DNA of 64,000 bases from Desulfovibrio cuneatus DSM 11391 (lineage in GTDB: Bacteria; Desulfobacterota; Desulfovibrionia; Desulfovibrionales; Desulfovibrionaceae). Where the stretch lies: assembly GCF_000430005.1 (NCBI RefSeq), contig NZ_KE387019.1:103151-167150 (forward strand), written 5' to 3'. Positions within the stretch are counted from its first letter, which is position 1. Each line of letters begins with the position of its first letter. Under the pieces are notes generated by a model that saw only the letters and a program-made list of their open reading frames with translations, ran no database searches and was not told the DNA's origin. The position numbers were made by a program, and so were the translations under genes. Of the stretch, positions 35,660-44,159 are shown one piece after another.

Positions 35660-37464
35660 TAAAACGCCACCCCAGCCGTAAGCATTAAATCCTCATTGGT
35701 TGCGCCAGCTTCCGGCGTTACAAAAACCTCTTGGTGTGCAATATTTATTTGCTTGCCTGTGCTTGTTGTACGGGTGGAAAGCATTTGCTGCACGCCCCCA
35801 CCTTTGGGTATGTCCACTTGCTTGTGGGCATTTACTGCGGGCATGGCCATGCCGTTTGGCGCGGTGTTTTCCTGCCCCGGCGTTGTGTGCCCGGTAATGT
35901 TGGTGGCAATTTCCATGGCGCTGAAGCTTTGCAACTTTGCCGCCATGTCCCCGGCACCGAGATAGGCAAGCCCTTCCCCAAGAAGGCGTAACAACCCTTC
36001 TAACGGGGTTAAGGCAGCGGCAATGGCCAGTTTGAACAACTTGGTCCATTTAAAATCGGTAAACAAATCCTTCAGCATGTTCCAGCGTTCCTCAAACTTT
36101 TCCATAACCCACAAAATGGGCTGGCCCCAGCTTGTGTCGGCAAAAAAACCTTTCAATTCCTTCCAGTAGGTTATGGCCAGAATAATGCCAACGGGAATAG
36201 CCAAAACAAGGAAGGCGATAAGCCCCAAGGGACTTAGAATAAGGCTGAACACACTGGCCAGCACGGTTATTACCCCCAGCACGGCAGCAGTGGCGGCAAG
36301 GCCAATAAGCACCATGCCCACAAGGCGGGCAACGCGCGGGTATTTTTCAATCCAGCCGTTCAGCACCTTTAATTTTTCCAGCCCGGCGGTGGTAAAGCGT
36401 TCCAGCATAGGCAGCATTTTGCTGCCAAAATTGGCTGTGGTTACGCTAACTCCTGCATTCCAGCGTTGCCACACGTCTGTCATACTGCGGGCCATGGTGC
36501 GGGCACCGTCCATCCCCTTAATGTTCCCAATGTCAGAAATATTTGTTTTCAGGGCATCGGTTTTGTTCAACAATAAATTTATCATGGAAACGGCTTCATC
36601 ACTGCCGAAAGCCTTTTTCAGCACGTCCCCTTCTTTTACGCTAATGCTGTTGCCAAACTTGCCGCGCACTTTGTCCATTATGTCCACAATGCCCAGCATG
36701 TTGCCGCTTTTGTCGGTCAGTTTCAGCCCCAGTTCTTTTTGGGCATTGCCCACCCCGCGCAGGAACGCCTTGTACTTTGTGGCCGCTTCCCCGCCCCCCA
36801 TGGTGGTTTGCAGTTGGCCAAGTACGGCCATTTGTTCTGCGGCGCTTACCCCGGCTGCGGTAGCATCGGCCCCCAGGCCTGTAAATGCTGCGGAAAATTG
36901 TTCCCCGTTGGTTTTAAACACTTTAACGGCGTAGGCTGTGCGGCCTGCAAGCTGTTCCACCCATGCGGCCTTGCCCATGGCGTTGGCATCTTTTTCAAAC
37001 ACGCCATACATGGTGCCCATGTAGCCTGTAATGGTGGCTACGTTGGCCTTGGTGCCTTTTGCAAGTATGCCCCCAGCTTGGGTAAAACTGGCCAGTTCCT
37101 TGCCCGTTAAGCCGCCAATAGCGCTTTGTATGTCGTAGGCGCTGCGTACAACATCGGTAGCGGCCCCGCCAAAGTCAAAGGCAAAGGAAGTGGACATTTT
37201 GCGCAGCTCGTCCAGCCCATCAGCGGCCACGCCCAGGCTTTCCACTTCGCCCAGGGCACGCTTCATTTCAATGGCCGGCTGCATTATCTGCTTTAGGGAA
37301 GTAACCCCGCCCCAGGCAGCCATGGCCCCGCCCATCAGGTTGCGCAGCTCACCCCCGGCTTGTTTGCGCATGGAACTAAAGGTTTTTTGCAGCTTGCCAA
37401 GCTTGGAACTGGCGGCGTCTTTCACGCCTATCAAAAATTCAAGTTTTTCCAGCTTGGTAGCCAC
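35659..37464 (-). CDS. Tail tape measure protein
   Basis: 601 residues from a GTG at 37464 with AAGGAAA upstream. Sets tail length and passes through the tube. Residues 60-330 resemble the TP901 tape-measure core (ATDVVRSAYDIQSAIGGLTGKELASFTQAGGILAKGTKANV, in pieces), followed by two strongly hydrophobic stretches at about 392-450 and a C-terminal tail. It is shorter than P2 gpT (815), implying a shorter tail. Confidence 0.85.
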   Translation of the reverse strand: MATKLEKLEFLIGVKDAASSKLGKLQKTFSSMRKQAGGELRNLMGGAMAAWGGVTSLKQIMQPAIEMKRALGEVESLGVAADGLDELRKMSTSFAFDFGGAATDVVRSAYDIQSAIGGLTGKELASFTQAGGILAKGTKANVATITGYMGTMYGVFEKDANAMGKAAWVEQLAGRTAYAVKVFKTNGEQFSAAFTGLGADATAAGVSAAEQMAVLGQLQTTMGGGEAATKYKAFLRGVGNAQKELGLKLTDKSGNMLGIVDIMDKVRGKFGNSISVKEGDVLKKAFGSDEAVSMINLLLNKTDALKTNISDIGNIKGMDGARTMARSMTDVWQRWNAGVSVTTANFGSKMLPMLERFTTAGLEKLKVLNGWIEKYPRVARLVGMVLIGLAATAAVLGVITVLASVFSLILSPLGLIAFLVLAIPVGIILAITYWKELKGFFADTSWGQPILWVMEKFEERWNMLKDLFTDFKWTKLFKLAIAAALTPLEGLLRLLGEGLAYLGAGDMAAKLQSFSAMEIATNITGHTTPGQENTAPNGMAMPAVNAHKQVDIPKGGGVQQMLSTRTTSTGKQINIAHQEVFVTPEAGATNEDLMLTAGVAF

Positions 37465-37490
37465 ATTATTTCCTTTTTTAAAGGGGCATT

Positions 37491-37936
37491 TTACCCGCCA
37501 AAGGCTTTATTTATTCCGTTGGCAACAGCCACGGCAAAACTGTCCCAATGGTCCTGTTCCAAAAAAAGCGCTTCCCCCAGGGTTGCCGGGGTGGCCCGCT
37601 GCCCAGGCAACCACTTGTTGTGGTAGGCGTGTAGGCGGGCAAGGGGGGAATTTTCAATGGCCCGCCTAGCTGCCTCTACTCCCCCAGCGTTACGTTAATA
37701 TCCGGGGCATAGTTTTCCACCAGCGCCCCCACAAGGTTCAGGGCCATTCCCGGTGTTTCCAGCAGGGTTTTCAGGGCTTCCTTGCTTTCAGCCGCAACGG
37801 TACGCATAAGCAGGTTTTTGGCAGGCCCCACTTTTTTGCTGGGTTCCATTTCATCAATAAACTTATCGTAAGCCGCTGCATTCACGTTAAAATGCACGGT
37901 AGTGCCGTTGGCAGTAAGGGAAATGCGTTTTTCCAT
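37491..37936 (-). CDS. Tail assembly chaperone, -1 frameshift fusion (E+E')
   Basis: A second frame without its own start continues from the 86-residue chaperone gene in the -1 frame. It reads GGVEAARRAIENSPLARLHA and ends INKAFGG at TAA (37491). A run of five G (37681-37685 on the minus strand) lies three codons before the chaperone stop, where a Gly codon in the P site can slip by one. The fused product would be 148 residues. P2 E/E' and lambda G/GT use the same arrangement at the same place, just before the tape measure. Confidence 0.75.
37676..37936 (-). CDS. Tail assembly chaperone, zero-frame product
   Basis: 86 residues, beginning MEKRISLTANGTTVHFNVN. Position immediately upstream of the tape measure and small size match gpE-type chaperones that coat the tape measure during tail building. 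AGGAC precedes the ATG. Zero-frame and frameshifted forms would be made in a fixed ratio. Confidence 0.75.
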   Translation of the reverse strand: MEKRISLTANGTTVHFNVNAAAYDKFIDEMEPSKKVGPAKNLLMRTVAAESKEALKTLLETPGMALNLVGALVENYAPDINVTLGE

Positions 37937-37978
37937 GGTGTTTGTCCTGTATGTTTGTGATTTGCAGGGGTGGCAAGG

Positions 37979-38359
37979 CTACATGCCCCCCCCACCACCG
38001 GGTTTATGGTTTGTCCAGTTTCCGTGTTCATCCATGCCCCCCGGCTGGGGTGGCGCTGCCCCAGGGCCAGGGAACGTGTTGATGGTACGCACCATGCGCT
38101 TTTGTATGGCATCAAACACGGGGTAGCCAGCCGCACTGGCAAAGCTAACAATTGCGGCGTTCAGCCCGTCCGGGAAGTGGAAATATTCCAAGCCCCAAAA
38201 AACAGAAACGCCAATAAAAACGGAAAGCACCAAATTTATGGCTATCTGTGCCGGGGCCGTAATGCGCCTGTAGAGCAGGTACACACTGCCCCCAAAAAGG
38301 CTAATGAACACCGGCAAGGAAATGTCCCGGCAAATTTCTTGGAGCTTGGTAAATGGCAT
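37979..38359 (-). CDS. Holin-like membrane protein
   Basis: 126 residues with three hydrophobic stretches (about 13-30, 38-57 and 66-82) and a Pro/Gly-rich polar tail ending GGGGGM. It is next to endolysin and spanin genes, so a holin role is the natural reading. Start shares a base with the i-spanin stop (TAATG). Confidence 0.75.
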   Translation of the reverse strand: MPFTKLQEICRDISLPVFISLFGGSVYLLYRRITAPAQIAINLVLSVFIGVSVFWGLEYFHFPDGLNAAIVSFASAAGYPVFDAIQKRMVRTINTFPGPGAAPPQPGGMDEHGNWTNHKPGGGGGM

Positions 38360-38949
38360 TATTCTTGTCCTTTCCCCATGTGTGTACCCACCTTGGGGCC
38401 GTAGTACGCGGCCCCGGCTTCAAGCTGCATGCGAGTTTGCCCCCCATATTCCATAAGGGGCACAACGTATTCCACTAAGTCCCGCCAGGTCACATTGGCC
38501 CAGGCGGCGCGGCATTGCCCGGCAAGGGCATGGGTGGTGTTTTGAACAAGTGGGCTGGAAACGGCTTTTCCTGCCATTCCACCCGCGTAACCGCTGCTTT
38601 CGGCCCACTGCACGCACAAAGCAGTGCTAACATCAGCAGGCACAGCGGCAGTAAGGTCAATAGTTTTCGCATCAGCTAACCCCTTTTGTAGGCTGGTCAT
38701 GCCTTTTTTTGTGGTGCTGGCCAGTGTTTGCACCTGTTCTGCCAGTTTGCCTGTAACGGCCACCATTTTGCTGGTGGCGTTGGTGGTGTATTCCAGCGTG
38801 TGCTTTGTTACCACGTTGGCCTGCACGGCCTGTTGCGCGGCTGCTTCCGCTTTGGCGGCTTTGTCAATAGCGTATTCAATGGCCTTGCCACCCGCTAACA
38901 ACAGTCCCACGGCAAGGAAAATGGCGGCAATAATAAGATATTTTTTCAC
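38359..38949 (-). CDS. Inner-membrane spanin (Rz-like)
   Basis: 196 residues from a GTG at 38949 with GGGGGAAC upstream; overlaps the endolysin end by four bases. One N-terminal membrane anchor (about 4-22) followed by a long periplasmic helix rich in Ala/Gln/Lys (about 28-100), as expected of an i-spanin. A second gene lies entirely within it in another frame and reads as the o-spanin, which supports the assignment. Confidence 0.75.
   Translation of the reverse strand: MKKYLIIAAIFLAVGLLLAGGKAIEYAIDKAAKAEAAAQQAVQANVVTKHTLEYTTNATSKMVAVTGKLAEQVQTLASTTKKGMTSLQKGLADAKTIDLTAAVPADVSTALCVQWAESSGYAGGMAGKAVSSPLVQNTTHALAGQCRAAWANVTWRDLVEYVVPLMEYGGQTRMQLEAGAAYYGPKVGTHMGKGQE
38490..38672 (-). CDS. Outer-membrane spanin lipoprotein (Rz1-like), nested in Rz
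   Basis: 60 residues in an alternative frame inside the i-spanin gene. MRKLLTLLPLCLLMLALLCA forms a lipoprotein signal with lipobox LLCA-C (modified Cys about residue 21) and the mature part is short and Pro-rich (TPPMPLPGNAAPPGP). Nested o-spanins of this form are known in lambda Rz1 and P2 LysC. It would link to the i-spanin to fuse the membranes at lysis. Confidence 0.8.
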   Translation of the reverse strand: MRKLLTLLPLCLLMLALLCACSGPKAAVTRVEWQEKPFPAHLFKTPPMPLPGNAAPPGPM

Positions 38950-39518
38950 GGGTTCCCCCTTTCCAGGGCTTTTCGTAACAGCATGGCCTCTGCCCTTCGG
39001 CGGTTAGCAAAAATGCCTGTTTCCGCTTCCAACATGGCAATGGCACCACCCACATTCCCCACGACTATTTTTTCCACAAATTTTGCCGCCCCGCCGGGCC
39101 CCAGGTGGTATTCTAGGCTAACCACCACGGCTTGCACTTCCGGGGTTTGCTGGGCAAAACGGCGCATGGGTACTTTTTTGTCAAACCGGGCGGCTGTGTT
39201 GGCGGTGTAAAACGCATGTACGCAACCATCCACCTGGGCCACTTCTTGCGGAGTAAGCACAAGCGGTGCAGCGGCAAGCGTCTGCACGGCGGCTTCCTTT
39301 TTCAGCCCCAAATAGGGGGCAAATTTGGTGCAAATGGGGGCAGGTATACCCATGGCGGCAAGACTGGTGGCGTTCTGCTGCCCAAGGTCAAGCCCGGTGG
39401 CAATAGTTACGCCGGAAACGCCGATTACTTGCCCGTTCCGGCAGGGCACATACCCCTTGGCAATGCCCTTGCCTTCAAACGCTTCCAGTTTTTTTCGTAT
39501 AAAATCATGGTCAATCAT
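38946..39518 (-). CDS. Endolysin, pesticin-type muramidase
   Basis: 190 residues. N-terminal FEGKGIAKGYVPCRNGQVIGVSG with catalytic Glu near residue 15 and GVTIATGLDLGQQ around 36-48 match the pesticin C-terminal lysozyme-like fold (Glu...Asp/Thr). Also SLEYHLGPGG. No signal peptide, so it depends on the holin for release. AAGGGG precedes the ATG. Confidence 0.8.
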   Translation of the reverse strand: MIDHDFIRKKLEAFEGKGIAKGYVPCRNGQVIGVSGVTIATGLDLGQQNATSLAAMGIPAPICTKFAPYLGLKKEAAVQTLAAAPLVLTPQEVAQVDGCVHAFYTANTAARFDKKVPMRRFAQQTPEVQAVVVSLEYHLGPGGAAKFVEKIVVGNVGGAIAMLEAETGIFANRRRAEAMLLRKALERGNP

Positions 39519-39576
39519 GTCAGCCCCTTATGCGTGTTGGCGTTTGCGTTGGTTGTGGCTTGTTGGAAACGCTGAT

Positions 39577-40056
39577 TTATTCCCCTGGGCGTACAATCCC
39601 TTCCGTTTCAGCCTTGGAAAGGTAGGGGGTGCCGTTGATATGGACAAAATCGGGGCTGGTAACGATAAATTTAAGCTTGGTCATGTGCATTTTGGTATTT
39701 TCATTGGCATCAATGTCCAGCAGTCCGTCTACCTTCATTTTGCAAGCAAAGGCTTCCACCTTCAGTTCTTCCCCACTGCCTGTTTTTGCAAAAAATAGCA
39801 TGTCAAATTCAGGTAATTCCCGCCAACTGCCTGCACTGCTGGCCGCTTCCCCCAAAATTTTCATGCCTGCGGCGGTCAGTTCAATTTCCCCTTCGGAAGA
39901 AACGGAACCAGCCACCCAGCCATTGGGCACGCCCTTGTCGTGCGCCACTTCTACGTTGTCCGTAATGCCCAGTGTGGCCTTGGAAACCGTAAGGGTTAAA
40001 TCCCCCACGGTTATGTCAAAATCCCGCCCGCCTATGCGTTGTCCGCTGTGTTTCAT
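39577..40056 (-). CDS. Tail tube protein, DUF2597-type
   Basis: 159 residues beginning MKHSGQRIGGRDFDITVGDL. Beta-rich, following the sheath gene, the place of P2 gpFII. DUF2597 proteins pair with DUF2586 sheaths. AAGGAAG precedes the ATG. A 144-base gap to the sheath gene upstream holds one of the four structured repeats. Confidence 0.78.
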   Translation of the reverse strand: MKHSGQRIGGRDFDITVGDLTLTVSKATLGITDNVEVAHDKGVPNGWVAGSVSSEGEIELTAAGMKILGEAASSAGSWRELPEFDMLFFAKTGSGEELKVEAFACKMKVDGLLDIDANENTKMHMTKLKFIVTSPDFVHINGTPYLSKAETEGIVRPGE

Positions 40057-40095
40057 AGTTTTCTTCCTTATTTTTCAGGAATGCGCATTTTTTTT

Positions 40096-40183
40096 GTTTG
40101 GCAAGGCGCAAGCTTTTTTTGAAGCAGGAGTGGACTCTTCCGTCCATGACTGTTTCAAAAAAAGTGAAGCAACGCCGCCAAAC
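40096..40183 (-). repeat. Structured repeat, copy A
   Basis: 88 bases; read on the minus strand it starts GTTTGGCGGCGTT and ends CGCCTTGCCAAAC. Middle arms TTTTTTTGAA and TTCAAAAAAA pair, and the apical hairpin is GGAC-GGAAGA-GTCC. Lies between sheath and tube genes. 88-89-base relatives at 42540, 43309 and 49377. Confidence 0.8.
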
Positions 40184-40200
40184 GGAAAAAGGGAGTATTC

Positions 40201-41310
40201 CTAAGCGTAATTTTCGAGGTCCAAAAGTATATTGCAGGTAATCTGCTTGGGGCAGTTGTACGGCTGCACTGCTATAAAGAGTTCCACACTGTACTTGGTG
40301 TGCCATGTAATGGTTATGCTTTGTTCCGTGGGGGGGTGTATTTCCCCAGGGAACACCCAGCCGCGTATCTGCCGGCTTTTGGCCATTTCCCGCAAGGGGC
40401 GGGTAAAATACTGCTTTGCCTTGGCAATGCTGGCAGGGGTTTCGTTCAAGGCCCGGTCTGCAATGCGTGCCACGGCCAGGGGGTACACCCGGCGCATGGC
40501 TTTTTGCACCACCCGCAGGTTTTCAATAGTCTGGTAGTCCCCCCCTTCCACGTCCAACACGTTGCCGTCTGCCCAGTACGTGCCGTCATAGCCGGGATAC
40601 CATTGGGGAACGCTAAAGCGGGCAGCATCCAGCGTTTGCAATATGCTGCGGTCCAGCACCCGGCCTGCTGCGTCTACGGGGCGGGTGGTCCATTCCCCCA
40701 CCAGCGGGCCAGTAAGCACGCGCATGGGGCTGTCGGCAATGGTCACACTTTTGTTGGCCAAGCGGCCTGCAAGGGTGCCCAGTTCCGGCCCCCACAAGGG
40801 GGGCGTTGGCCCAAGCACGTTGGGGGCAGCAATGTTTTTGGTAATGGGGCGCAAAGCTTCCACATATTCTTCCCACGTTTCCGTGGGTTTAATGCCCCGT
40901 GTTTGGCTGCCAAACCACATGGGCAGCAGGTCGCGGGCCATAATCTGCATGGCTTTTTGCTGCTGGCGTTCAAGGTCTGCCACGGTTTCCACGGGGTCCG
41001 TAATAATAACGGCTTCCACCCCAATGTGTTCAATGGCAAAATCCACCCCGGCTTCCCACGTTTGCCCAGGGGCAAGGGGCAGCACACAGGCGTTCCATTC
41101 CTGCCCGGCGTTATAGCGCGCAGCGGCAACCGTGGCAGCCAGGGGGCCAGCGCCCAAACTGGCGGCAAGGTCGGTTTCCGTGTTCACGGCAACCAATTTG
41201 CCCACGTTTTTGCCTGCCCCGGCCCCCACATACAGGAAGTAGTTTTCCACTTCCCGCAGTGGGCCTTGGCGCAGGTTCAAGTTATTCAGTTTTACGGCAC
41301 CTAATGCCAT
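40201..41310 (-). CDS. Contractile tail sheath protein, DUF2586-type
   Basis: 369 residues. Position after S and before the tube corresponds to P2 gpFI, but the sequence is of the DUF2586 branch (N-terminal LNNLNLRQGPLREVENYFLYVG, PMRVLTGPLVGEW, C-terminal VELFIAVQPYNCPKQITCNI). A strong AAAGGAG precedes the ATG. Forms the contractile outer tube. Confidence 0.82.
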   Translation of the reverse strand: MALGAVKLNNLNLRQGPLREVENYFLYVGAGAGKNVGKLVAVNTETDLAASLGAGPLAATVAAARYNAGQEWNACVLPLAPGQTWEAGVDFAIEHIGVEAVIITDPVETVADLERQQQKAMQIMARDLLPMWFGSQTRGIKPTETWEEYVEALRPITKNIAAPNVLGPTPPLWGPELGTLAGRLANKSVTIADSPMRVLTGPLVGEWTTRPVDAAGRVLDRSILQTLDAARFSVPQWYPGYDGTYWADGNVLDVEGGDYQTIENLRVVQKAMRRVYPLAVARIADRALNETPASIAKAKQYFTRPLREMAKSRQIRGWVFPGEIHPPTEQSITITWHTKYSVELFIAVQPYNCPKQITCNILLDLENYA

Positions 41311-41320
41311 GGTTACTCCT

Positions 41321-42016
41321 TTATTTTTTGCCCGCCACGGCGGCTTTGGTTATGGCCTGCACCAGCTTGGTGCAAAATTCGTCTGCCTGTTCCCCGGTAA
41401 CCCCTAAAAACGGGCGTGCAGGGGGGGTGTCTTCCCACTGTTGGCGGCCTTTCGCTTCCCCCGTGCGCAGCATGCGCAAAACAAGGCCAGCCCGGCCCAG
41501 GGTGAATTTGCGTTGCAGTTCCCGCACGGTTACCCGGCGGGGCATACTGCCCGGCCCTGCTGTGCGGGCATGGTGCTTGTAGCCTGCCCGGATAAGCGCC
41601 TTTGCCTGCTTTAGTGTGCAGGGGGCTTTATAGTTTGGGGTGCCGCGCAACCCGCGCATATATTGCGCGGTATACGTTTTGCCTTCCCCGTGCTGGTGCC
41701 GGCGGGCAATGTCACCCTCAAAAGCGTTGCGCCAGCTTACAGCTACCCCCCCACCTTGTGAGGCTTTGGAAATAACCGCCATGCGTTTTGCAATGGTTTG
41801 CAGCATAAGCCGTTTTTTTTGGCGCTGGCGGGTGCGTTTGCGCGGGGCAAACCCCGCCCCGGAAATTTCTTTTTGCCCTGCCACGTTTTTGCGGCTGGCC
41901 CGTAGCACATAGCCGCCAAGGCGGCGGGCATGGGCTTGGCGGTCCCGTATGCTGCCACCCAGGGCTGCCAGTTGCGCTTCCAGCCGTGCGGAGCGCATAT
42001 TTATGGTAATTGCCAC
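41321..42016 (-). CDS. S: Tail completion / virion morphogenesis protein (gpS family)
   Basis: 231 residues from a GTG at 42016, three bases after the R stop. Basic protein with the family pattern GSIRDRQAHARRLGGYVLRASRKN at the start, FAPRKRTRQRQKKR and a C-terminal RPFLGVT. Closes the head-proximal tail end. Confidence 0.82.
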   Translation of the reverse strand: MAITINMRSARLEAQLAALGGSIRDRQAHARRLGGYVLRASRKNVAGQKEISGAGFAPRKRTRQRQKKRLMLQTIAKRMAVISKASQGGGVAVSWRNAFEGDIARRHQHGEGKTYTAQYMRGLRGTPNYKAPCTLKQAKALIRAGYKHHARTAGPGSMPRRVTVRELQRKFTLGRAGLVLRMLRTGEAKGRQQWEDTPPARPFLGVTGEQADEFCTKLVQAITKAAVAGKK

Positions 42017-42019
42017 ACC

Positions 42020-42511
42020 TTACCCCGCCTTTTGGGGCTGCATAGCCACCAGCTTTTCCACCGGGGTAATGGTGGGGGGCATAATTCGCCACCACTTACC
42101 CATGTAGGGCATGGCCCCTTCCGTACCATTTGGGCATTCCCGCACCGTCAAGGGTTCAATAAAATTTATGGCAACATCTACGTTGTAGGTGCCGTCCCCC
42201 ACGTCTTCCACATCAATTTCCGGGTCCTCTAGGTCTGCCCGGTAGTCGTCATGTTCAGCCAGCCAGCTTACAATAAGGGCAGAAAGGGCAAGCCCGCTGC
42301 CGGGGTAGTTGTTGAGCTGCACAACCCCGTCATATTCCCACACCCCAATTTCAATTTGGGCCAGGGGGGGGCTGGTGTCGGTTTCCCGGTAGTTGCCCAA
42401 ATCTTTCCCCGTGGGGCGCAGGTGCCCGGAATCGGCAAAGCTGTGCAGGTTTTCCGGGGGAATGCCGGTTATGGCCAGAATGTGCTGGCACAGGTCCGTT
42501 AGCTTCTGCAT
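42020..42511 (-). CDS. R: Tail completion protein (gpR family)
   Basis: 163 residues; MQKLTDLCQHIL at the start, then VWEYDGVVQLNNYPGSGLALSALIVSWLAEHD, all gpR-like. G-rich ribosome site directly before the ATG. Acts with gpS in tail completion. Confidence 0.85.
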   Translation of the reverse strand: MQKLTDLCQHILAITGIPPENLHSFADSGHLRPTGKDLGNYRETDTSPPLAQIEIGVWEYDGVVQLNNYPGSGLALSALIVSWLAEHDDYRADLEDPEIDVEDVGDGTYNVDVAINFIEPLTVRECPNGTEGAMPYMGKWWRIMPPTITPVEKLVAMQPQKAG

Positions 42512-42539
42512 TCCCCCCCCGGCAACGCTGCCTTTTTCC

Positions 42540-42627
42540 GTTTGGCGGTGTTACTTGCCTTTTGTGGTGCGGGGCAGGACAGAAGAGTCCAGCCCCCACC
42601 CCCCAAAAGGCTCGTGCCTAGCCAAAC
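42540..42627 (+). repeat. Structured repeat, copy B
   Basis: 88 bases, GTTTGGCGGTGTT to GTGCCTAGCCAAAC. Middle arms GCCTTTTG and CAAAAGGC pair, inner GGGGC with GCCCC, apical hairpin GGAC-AGAAGA-GTCC. Occupies the 160-base gap between genes L and R; opposite orientation to the operon. Confidence 0.8.
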
Positions 42628-42671
42628 GAAAAAAAACAGCATTGGGCAATAATGTGGGGGAACGGTCTTTG

Positions 42672-43139
42672 TCATAAGGCTTCCACCATTATGCTGGTAG
42701 TATCCAGCAGAACGGAAACGGCATTTTGGGACCATGCTTCAAACTGGCGGTAATTTTCCAACGGTTCTTTGCCTTCCTCCTTGCCCATGGTGTGGCGCAC
42801 GGTGGTGGCAAATTGGGCCAGCAAAAACGCCTTGGCCAAGCAGTGTACGGCCCGTTTAAAAAACCGTTCTGCTTCCCCGGCAAAGCCGTGCAGGGGCACG
42901 GCAGCAAGGGTGGCATGCCCGGCGGCTTCCTGTTGCGTGCGGAAGCCGCCAAGCTGCTGCACTACAAGGGTACGGGCAAGCGCGAGGTGGTCAGCCATGA
43001 GCGCTTCCCCGTACTCGTAGGGGATGCGGTACAGCTCCACAAACTCCGCAAGGCGCAAGTCTGGCCACCAGCCATCACCAGGAATAACGGCGGTAACTGT
43101 TTTGCTTGTTGTTGCGCCAAAGCCTTGTGGTTGTTGCAT
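42672..43139 (-). CDS. L: Head completion/stabilisation protein (gpL family)
   Basis: 155 residues: GDGWWPDLRLAEFVELYRIPYEYGEALMADHLALAR near the start and AEQ-type C-terminal helices, as in gpL, which closes the portal vertex. Follows M after a 282-base gap that holds repeat copy C. Confidence 0.82.
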   Translation of the reverse strand: MQQPQGFGATTSKTVTAVIPGDGWWPDLRLAEFVELYRIPYEYGEALMADHLALARTLVVQQLGGFRTQQEAAGHATLAAVPLHGFAGEAERFFKRAVHCLAKAFLLAQFATTVRHTMGKEEGKEPLENYRQFEAWSQNAVSVLLDTTSIMVEAL

Positions 43140-43308
43140 TGCTGTACCCTTTCCCGGAGGGAGGAGGTAAACCCGCCGGAAGTTTGGAGAATGGGGGGGA
43201 GCCAGTTAAAAAAACGGTGTTTACGTGGCCTTTCCACATAAAATGCCTTTTTACACTGTTCCCCCGGTTGGAGGGGTGAGTATCTAGCCCCCTTTTTCCA
43301 TTTTTCCC
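43140..43308. other. Gap between M and L, left part
   Basis: Leader-like sequence before gene L with two hairpins (TTTACGTGG...CCACATAAA at about 43221-43245; CCCCCGGTTGGAGGGG at about 43261-43276). No gene. Repeat copy C follows. Confidence 0.4.
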
Positions 43309-43397
43309 GTTTGGCGGCGTTGTTTGCCTTTTGTGGCGCGGGGCAGGACGGAAGAGTCCAGCACCCACCCCCCAAAAGGCTGCACGCCTTGCCAAAC
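43309..43397 (+). repeat. Structured repeat, copy C
   Basis: 89 bases, GTTTGGCGGCGTT to CACGCCTTGCCAAAC. Same fold as copy B: GCCTTTTG/CAAAAGGC, GGGGC region, apical GGAC-GGAAGA-GTCC. Lies between M and L. Confidence 0.8.
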
Positions 43398-43421
43398 AAG
43401 AAAACTGAAAAAAGGCAAAAA

Positions 43422-44159
43422 CTATGGGGTTTGTGCGGATGGGGCTTCGGCCTGTTGCTTTGCCAGCGCCTTTTCCACCCGTGTAAAGGCTGTTTTTACC
43501 TGTGCCCCCAGTTCAAAGGCGCGGTGCAGCAGGTCAAACGCTTCTTGCAGGTTCCCGGCGGTTTCGGCTTGCAGGCCAAGCACACGGTAAAACCGGGAAG
43601 TTACGGAATCTGGCACGGGCCAGGGGTTTTCTGTGGCCGAAATGGCATCCAGCACCATTTGGGCATAGGGGTTCACGGTTCGGCCAGCGGTTTGTTCCGC
43701 TTCTGCCCAGGTGGCCACGGCACTGGCTGTAAAAAACGGCACAGTGCTGTTAAAACGTTCCGGCAGGTTTTGGCCATGGCCTAAGCACCACATGGCCAGT
43801 TCCAGCCCTTTGCCCACGTCCCCTGCGTCAAACAGCCACACAAGGTAGTACCCAATTAAATCGTGCTGCATGCCTGCTTCTTGCAGGCGTTGCACGTATT
43901 CGGCGTATTTGGGCAGCAGGGTTTCCCGTTTAATGGTAATTTTGCGTTCCATACTGGGGTGTTCCTTCAGCATGGCCAAGTCGGTAGTAAGGCTGGCGTG
44001 CAAAAAGGCGTTAAGCTGGGCATTTTGCATGGGGCTGGTGGGGCTTACCCCTTCCGCACTTACTGCGGCAGGGGCAATGGGTGCAGGCATGGCCGCCACC
44101 ACTTGGGCGGCAGCAAGCTGCTGGCGGCGTAGCGGGCCAAGGCCGCAAGGGGCACCCAT
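43422..44159 (-). CDS. M: Terminase small subunit / endonuclease (gpM family)
   Basis: 245 residues from the ATG at 44159, which shares a base with the capsid stop (TAATG). Features: a Pro/Ala-rich N-terminal linker, LKEHPSMERKITIKRETLLPKYAEYVQRL, then GKGLELAMWCLGHGQNLPERF, matching P2 gpM, which cuts cos DNA with gpP. Confidence 0.85.
   Translation of the reverse strand: MGAPCGLGPLRRQQLAAAQVVAAMPAPIAPAAVSAEGVSPTSPMQNAQLNAFLHASLTTDLAMLKEHPSMERKITIKRETLLPKYAEYVQRLQEAGMQHDLIGYYLVWLFDAGDVGKGLELAMWCLGHGQNLPERFNSTVPFFTASAVATWAEAEQTAGRTVNPYAQMVLDAISATENPWPVPDSVTSRFYRVLGLQAETAGNLQEAFDLLHRAFELGAQVKTAFTRVEKALAKQQAEAPSAQTP

Noticed and set aside
42536..42632. Structured repeats as intrinsic terminators
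   Set aside because: No T run follows the hairpin in the direction of transcription in any of the four copies.
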